The notes below the pieces were generated by a model, which did not search any database, was not told where the DNA came from, and saw only the letters and a list, made by a program, of their open reading frames with translations. DNA of 64,000 nt, taken from the NCBI GenBank assembly GCA_014529385.2, contig CM043944.1, forward strand, positions 72,717,884 through 72,781,883, in the 5' to 3' direction. Position numbers and translations under genes: made by a program. Shown piece by piece: positions 60,052 to 64,000 of this stretch (positions are counted from its first letter, which is position 1; the number at the start of each line of letters is the position of its first letter). This DNA is from Adiantum capillus-veneris. Taxonomy: Eukaryota > Streptophyta > Polypodiopsida > Polypodiales > Pteridaceae.

Positions 60052-61679
60052 CTTATGATGGGTATCTAGCGCATCACCGAGCCTACATGGCTAAGGTGAT
60101 ACAGGATGTGGAGCCCACATGTTTTGAGGATGCAGTTGGAAATGTGCATTGGGATGATGCAATGAATGAAGAGATGGCTGCATTGGAAGCAAATGACACA
60201 TGGGATTTGGTGCCATTGCCAAGTGGCAAGAAAGCTATTGGCTGTAAATGGGTGTATAAAACCAAGCATAAGGCTGATGGTAACATTGAGCGTCACAAGG
60301 CAAGGCTGGTCGCAAAGGGTTATGCACAGACGTATGGCATAGACTATGAGGAGACCTTTGCTCCAGTGGCAAAGATGACGACAGTGAGAGCTATCATAGC
60401 AGTGGCTGCATCTAGAGGATGGATTATGCATCAAATGGATGTAAAGAATGCCTTCTTGAATGGTGAGTTGCAAGAGGAAGTGTATATGGATCAGCCACCT
60501 GGTTATGTCGATCCAGGTTACCCAGATTATGTATGCAGACTTCTCAAAGCTTTGTATGGTTTGAAGCAGGGCTCTAGAGCATGGTATGACAGGATTGCCA
60601 AGTATCTTGTCAGTATTGGTTTTAGGAGAGCTCATGATGATCATTCACTCTATGTACGTGAGAGTGATATGGGGATTGTGGTCATTACCATATATGTAGA
60701 TGACCTTATTATTGTTGGAGACAATGCTATGGAGATTGACCATGTGAAGGGTCTTCTCAAACAGAAGTTTGAAATGAAAGATTTAGGCGAGTTGCGCTAC
60801 TTTCTTGGCATTGAGGTGATCAGGACTCCAGAGGGTGTATGGCTATCACAGAGATAGTATGCTTTGGACATGTTGTCAAAGTATGGTATGGCTGATTGTA
60901 AGCCAATTTCTATTCCCTTGGATGTGAATGCAAAGCTGAGTGCAGAGAAGGGTGATGTTGTTGAGGATGTCAACATGTACAGGAAGATTGTGGGTAGTCT
61001 AATCTACTTGACTATCACGAGGCCAGACTTGAGCTACATAGTAGGCTTGGAGAGTCAGTTCATGCAACTTCCGAGGAAGCCACATTTGGATGGAGTACGA
61101 CGCACACTTAGGTATGTGCAAGGTACTCTTGACTACGCATTGTTCTATGCAGCAGATGCACCATTAGCATTGTATGGGTATACAGATGCAGATTGGGCAG
61201 GTAGCATTGTTGATAGGAGATCTACGAGTGGCTTCATGTTCTCTTTTGGGAGTGCTGCTGTTACTTAGAGCAACAAAAAGCAGCCTACGGTTGCTTTATC
61301 GAGCACAGAGGCCGAGTACAGAGGTGCAGCAGTTGCGGCGTGCGAGGTAGCTTGGCTACGCACATTACTTGAGGACTTGGGAGTGCAGGTGGACCAGCAG
61401 ATTTTCATCCATTGTGACAACCTCAGCAGCATGCAGTTGGCTAGGAACCCGGTGTTCGATGCCAGGACCAAACACATAGAGGTCCATTACCACTACGTTC
61501 GAGAGCGAGTGTTGGCGGGCGACATCGACTTGGTCTACGTCAGCAGAGAGGAGCAGATAGCGGATATCTTTACCAAGGCCCTCGGAGCTGAGAAGCTTCG
61601 ACGTTTCCGGACTATGCTTGGACTCTGCGACATGCAGAGCTCGAGGGGGAGTGTTGAGATGTCGAGCTCTACACCTTGA
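60048..61679 (+). pseudogene. Copia E RT and RNase H
   Basis: RT begins LTYDGYLAHHRAYMAK and has WVYKTKHKADGNIERHKARL, DVKNAFLNGELQEEV, LYGLKQGSRAWYDRI and IYVDDLIIVG. RNase H has DADWAGSIVDRRSTSGF and SSTEAEYRGAAV, ending with HVRE-like HYVRERVLAGDID and IADIFTKAL. Two stops interrupt a single frame: TAG 60,855 (after WLSQR) and TAG 61,266 (at the conserved VTWSNKKQ position). The last codons overlap the 3' LTR start. Confidence 0.94.
61641..61651 (+). promoter_or_regulatory. Polypurine tract of copia E
   Basis: TCGAGGGGGAG lies directly before TGTTGAGATG, the 3' LTR start. Confidence 0.8.
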
Positions 61680-61973
61680 GCTGGCATCCACTACGGGTCT
61701 TGGCCGCTTACGGCATTTACTCACTGGCGCATTAGGTGACCGACACGGAGGATCTTTGCCAGTGATTCTACAGCTGGACTACACTTATAGTGCCAGCCTA
61801 GTACGCTTCTAGCGAGTTCACACTTAGTGACTGCATGTACATATGTGCTACTTTTCAGCTTTAGCACTTAGTCATTTTGTACTCTCTTTTCTGTGAAGAA
61901 GAAGAAGAAGCTTTCCATCTCTGTGTGCTTTGTGCTTGTCTTGTGTAGCTCTCTTGCATCCTCATTCTTTACA
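61652..61973 (+). repeat. 3' LTR of copia E
   Basis: 322 bp, partner of 56,815-57,136, followed by the CATCA target duplication. Confidence 0.95.
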
Positions 61974-61978
61974 CATCA

Positions 61979-64000
61979 CCCATCCAATTCCTGTGGGGCT
62001 AGTATCCACTGTCACAATTACATATCTTCCACATTCATATTTTGCTTTCCTCAAAGTTGGAGACATAAGCAATAAATTCTTTAATTTTCTCATGGCATGG
62101 GTATGCATTTCTTCCCATTGAAAATTTTGGTTCTTTCTCAAAAGTTGATGTAAAGGTTCTTCCACATGTGCATAATGTGGAATCCAGATAACATAGAACA
62201 CACATGCACCCAAGAACCTTCAAACCTCAGTTACATAAATACATGTCTCTTTCATTCTTTGAATTACATCAATACTTGCAGGACAAGGCCTTCTACAATA
62301 TGGCTCGCACATATGTCCCACAATAAGAACTTCACTCAAACCAAACACTGACTTTTGCCAAGACAAGGTAAGGTTCACTTCTTCCAATCTTGACAAGATC
62401 TCATCACAATCATTGATATGGTTTTCCACATACTTGCGACACCCCCTTGAGTCTAGAGCCACATCTATATCGCTTACATCACATCCTTTGATTGGCACGT
62501 CATCAAGGAAAGGCATTGTAGTTTACTGTATGAAGTCACGTAGGAATTTGTTCATAACATTTATCATATGTGCAACGGAATAAGTTTCTCCCTGAGGTAA
62601 GGTGCACATCCTTCCCAAACACAAAGGTGCTCTCATGGTAGCCGGGTCCCTGCTTTCCATTGCTAGTTGTAACTAATCATACCCTGAGTACAAATCACCC
62701 ATAGAATATATTTCCCTTCCTGCGAATGCTTCTGCAAATTTATCTACATTTGGGCCCTGTACCCACATTTCTAGTCGTAACCTTGTTGACGAGTTGCATA
62801 TCCTGTATAAAGCGTAAAGAACCATTTTTCTTTGGAACTGTAAACCACCTGTTTCAATATGGAGCACAAGAAGGCTCCAAAATACCCATTTTGATCCTTT
62901 CATTAAGCAACTCAATGGGTTTTGGAAAATGGGCCTTTGGAACTGGAATAGGCCTCAAGCTCCAAGGTACATGAGGGATAGTGAATATCACCATAGGGAT
63001 GGATCAACACACACTATCTCATGCGGATCAAATGCAAAATCCTTTCCATGTTTGGTAAGAATGTCTTCAAACCATATCTTTTCAGATTTTGTCAAACTCT
63101 CCTTGCAACCAACCTTTAACTCCTTCAAAGAATCTTGCATGAACTTGTGTCCAATCTTGCTTGGTCACACAAGCTAGGTTGCAAAGTAGCTTTTTACATA
63201 TTATTTGTGCAATCTTTTGGTAGAGGTAATGCCACCGGTTTCACTTTCTTTGCCACGGACTTATACTTAGTCTCCACTCATACATCAGCACCTTGAGCAT
63301 TTTAGAAATTCTCAATGACTTTTTACATGTGTATTGAGTAAACTTTCACAACCTCACTTCCCCTATGCAAATTGCAATCCTCTAAAGAATCCAAGTCTTG
63401 CATTGTATCCACAAACAAACACTCATCAAACACACCTACCATGCATTCACCATCTTCTAGAAAAGCATTCATCTTAAAACCTCTTTGTACGCTATTTACA
63501 TGTTGTCATTCACCCCACTTTAAGTCCTCACACTTTGCAAAAGCAATAGATCCATAGTCTGTTAATCCTACAAAAGATGTAGAAAATTTTTCCTTTTCAT
63601 ATACATCATGCAAGAATTTTTCTCTTCTTGTACCACTGCAATCGCGCTTTACAATGGTACACAGCCAAAACCCCTCTGTAGTCCTTGAATTCTTTGTTTG
63701 CCTTTGTCAAGGGTTTCTCTCTAATACTTTCATGATTCCTTTCATGGTCCACAAAAATAGTAAGGATATGTACTGCCCGCTTCCCATCCCGGGTCCTTAT
63801 CCTTGCATAAGCTTACCCATCATCCATCACCTTGGTTTCCATGCAAGGAGCAGTGATGTATAGCCACCCAAGGATAACAGGGTATGTAGACATCTCCTAT
63901 ACAAATAAATTTTGGTCATCTTTCACATCCCCTATAGTCACCTTACCATTTGGACAAGCTCCGTACAACTCCCCTCATGAGTTTTTTGTTGAATGAATCA
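61979..64000 (-). pseudogene. Gypsy D protease end and RT (continues past window)
   Basis: From the right end on the minus strand, a protease tail (STYPVILGWLYI, YARIRTRDGKR) is followed by RT: RWFTVPKKNGSLRFIQDM, FAGREIYSMGDLYSGYD, LPQGETYSVAHMIN and MPFLDDVPIKG, then the connection domain (QNFQWEEMHTHAMRKLK) into RNase H. The FAGRxIYS...DLYSGYD and PFLDDVPIKG motifs mark a gypsy lineage different from elements B and C, whose RTs read DGYSGYF and FIDDFCIYS. Many stops occur. The frame resumes at 56,814 after the copia insertion. Confidence 0.78.

Larger units (their letters stand above)
56815..61973 (+). mobile_element. Ty1/copia element E, nearly intact, nested in gypsy D
   Basis: Two 322-bp LTRs (56,815-57,136 and 61,652-61,973) start TGTTGAGATGTCGAG and end CATTCTTTACA. 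The target duplication is CATCA at 56,810-56,814 and 61,974-61,978. The LTRs differ at about four positions, all transitions. GAG, PR, IN, RT and RNase H are all present. Breaks are three in-frame stops and one frame change. The PPT TCGAGGGGGAG precedes the 3' LTR. No standard TGGTATCAGAGC primer site follows the 5' LTR. Confidence 0.96.

Overview
The window looks like a heterochromatic, transposon-packed stretch of a large plant nuclear genome. I see no host single-copy gene, rRNA, tRNA or CRISPR array. Land-plant origin is inferred from the plant-type Ty1/copia and Ty3/gypsy polyproteins, tRNA-iMet primer sites (TGGTATCAGAGC), T-rich introns with GT/AG borders, and long (GA)n and (CA)n microsatellites. 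The gag types and huge LTRs feel like a non-seed plant (fern, lycophyte or moss), but I cannot fix the species from the sequence alone.

Layout. (1) 1-3.1 kb: a 21-bp minisatellite and, on the minus strand, the broken first exon of a DDE-type transposase (copy 1). (2) 3.3-6.3 kb: a gypsy remnant (integrase, then an unusual downstream retropepsin-like ORF). (3) 6,348-17,726: a young minus-strand gypsy element with 2.74-kb LTRs and a 4-bp ATAT target duplication. (4) 18.76-31 kb: a 5'-truncated plus-strand gypsy element (RT, RNase H, IN, a long coiled-coil third ORF, PPT and the start of a 3' LTR). It is split by a rearranged copia element at 20,141-24,848 (duplication AGCCA). (5) 31,566-35,477: a non-autonomous copia element with tiny LTRs (duplication GTAAC). 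(6) 35.5-39.4 kb: degraded gypsy gag plus tandem repeats. (7) 39,423-50,421: an ~11-kb element bounded by a perfect 22-bp inverted repeat. (8) 51.6-55.6 kb: a small orphan LTR, a perfect hairpin and a decayed hAT transposase. (9) 55.8-64 kb: a minus-strand gypsy element of another lineage, split by a young copia element at 56,815-61,973 (duplication CATCA).

The most exciting object is the 39.4-50.4 kb element. Its plus strand carries a two-exon transposase with the motif series DFAEHY / SDGAASQFK / GHGKGxxDG. I know this pattern from unclassified transposon-like proteins of animals, not from the standard plant superfamilies. Its minus strand carries a convergent multi-exon gene: basic N-terminus, coiled coil, RING-like cysteine cluster, acidic repeats and an FCP1/NIF-type HAD phosphatase domain. 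The splice phases of its introns agree. Both genes have a ~1.1-kb intron filled with GCTACC-rich minisatellites. A second copy of the transposase's first exon lies at 1,977-2,879 with the same exon-1 splice junction, and it too is followed by a minisatellite.

Most genes here are decayed by in-frame stop codons with few frameshifts, many readable as CAG/CAA to TAG/TAA changes, as expected of methylated transposons.
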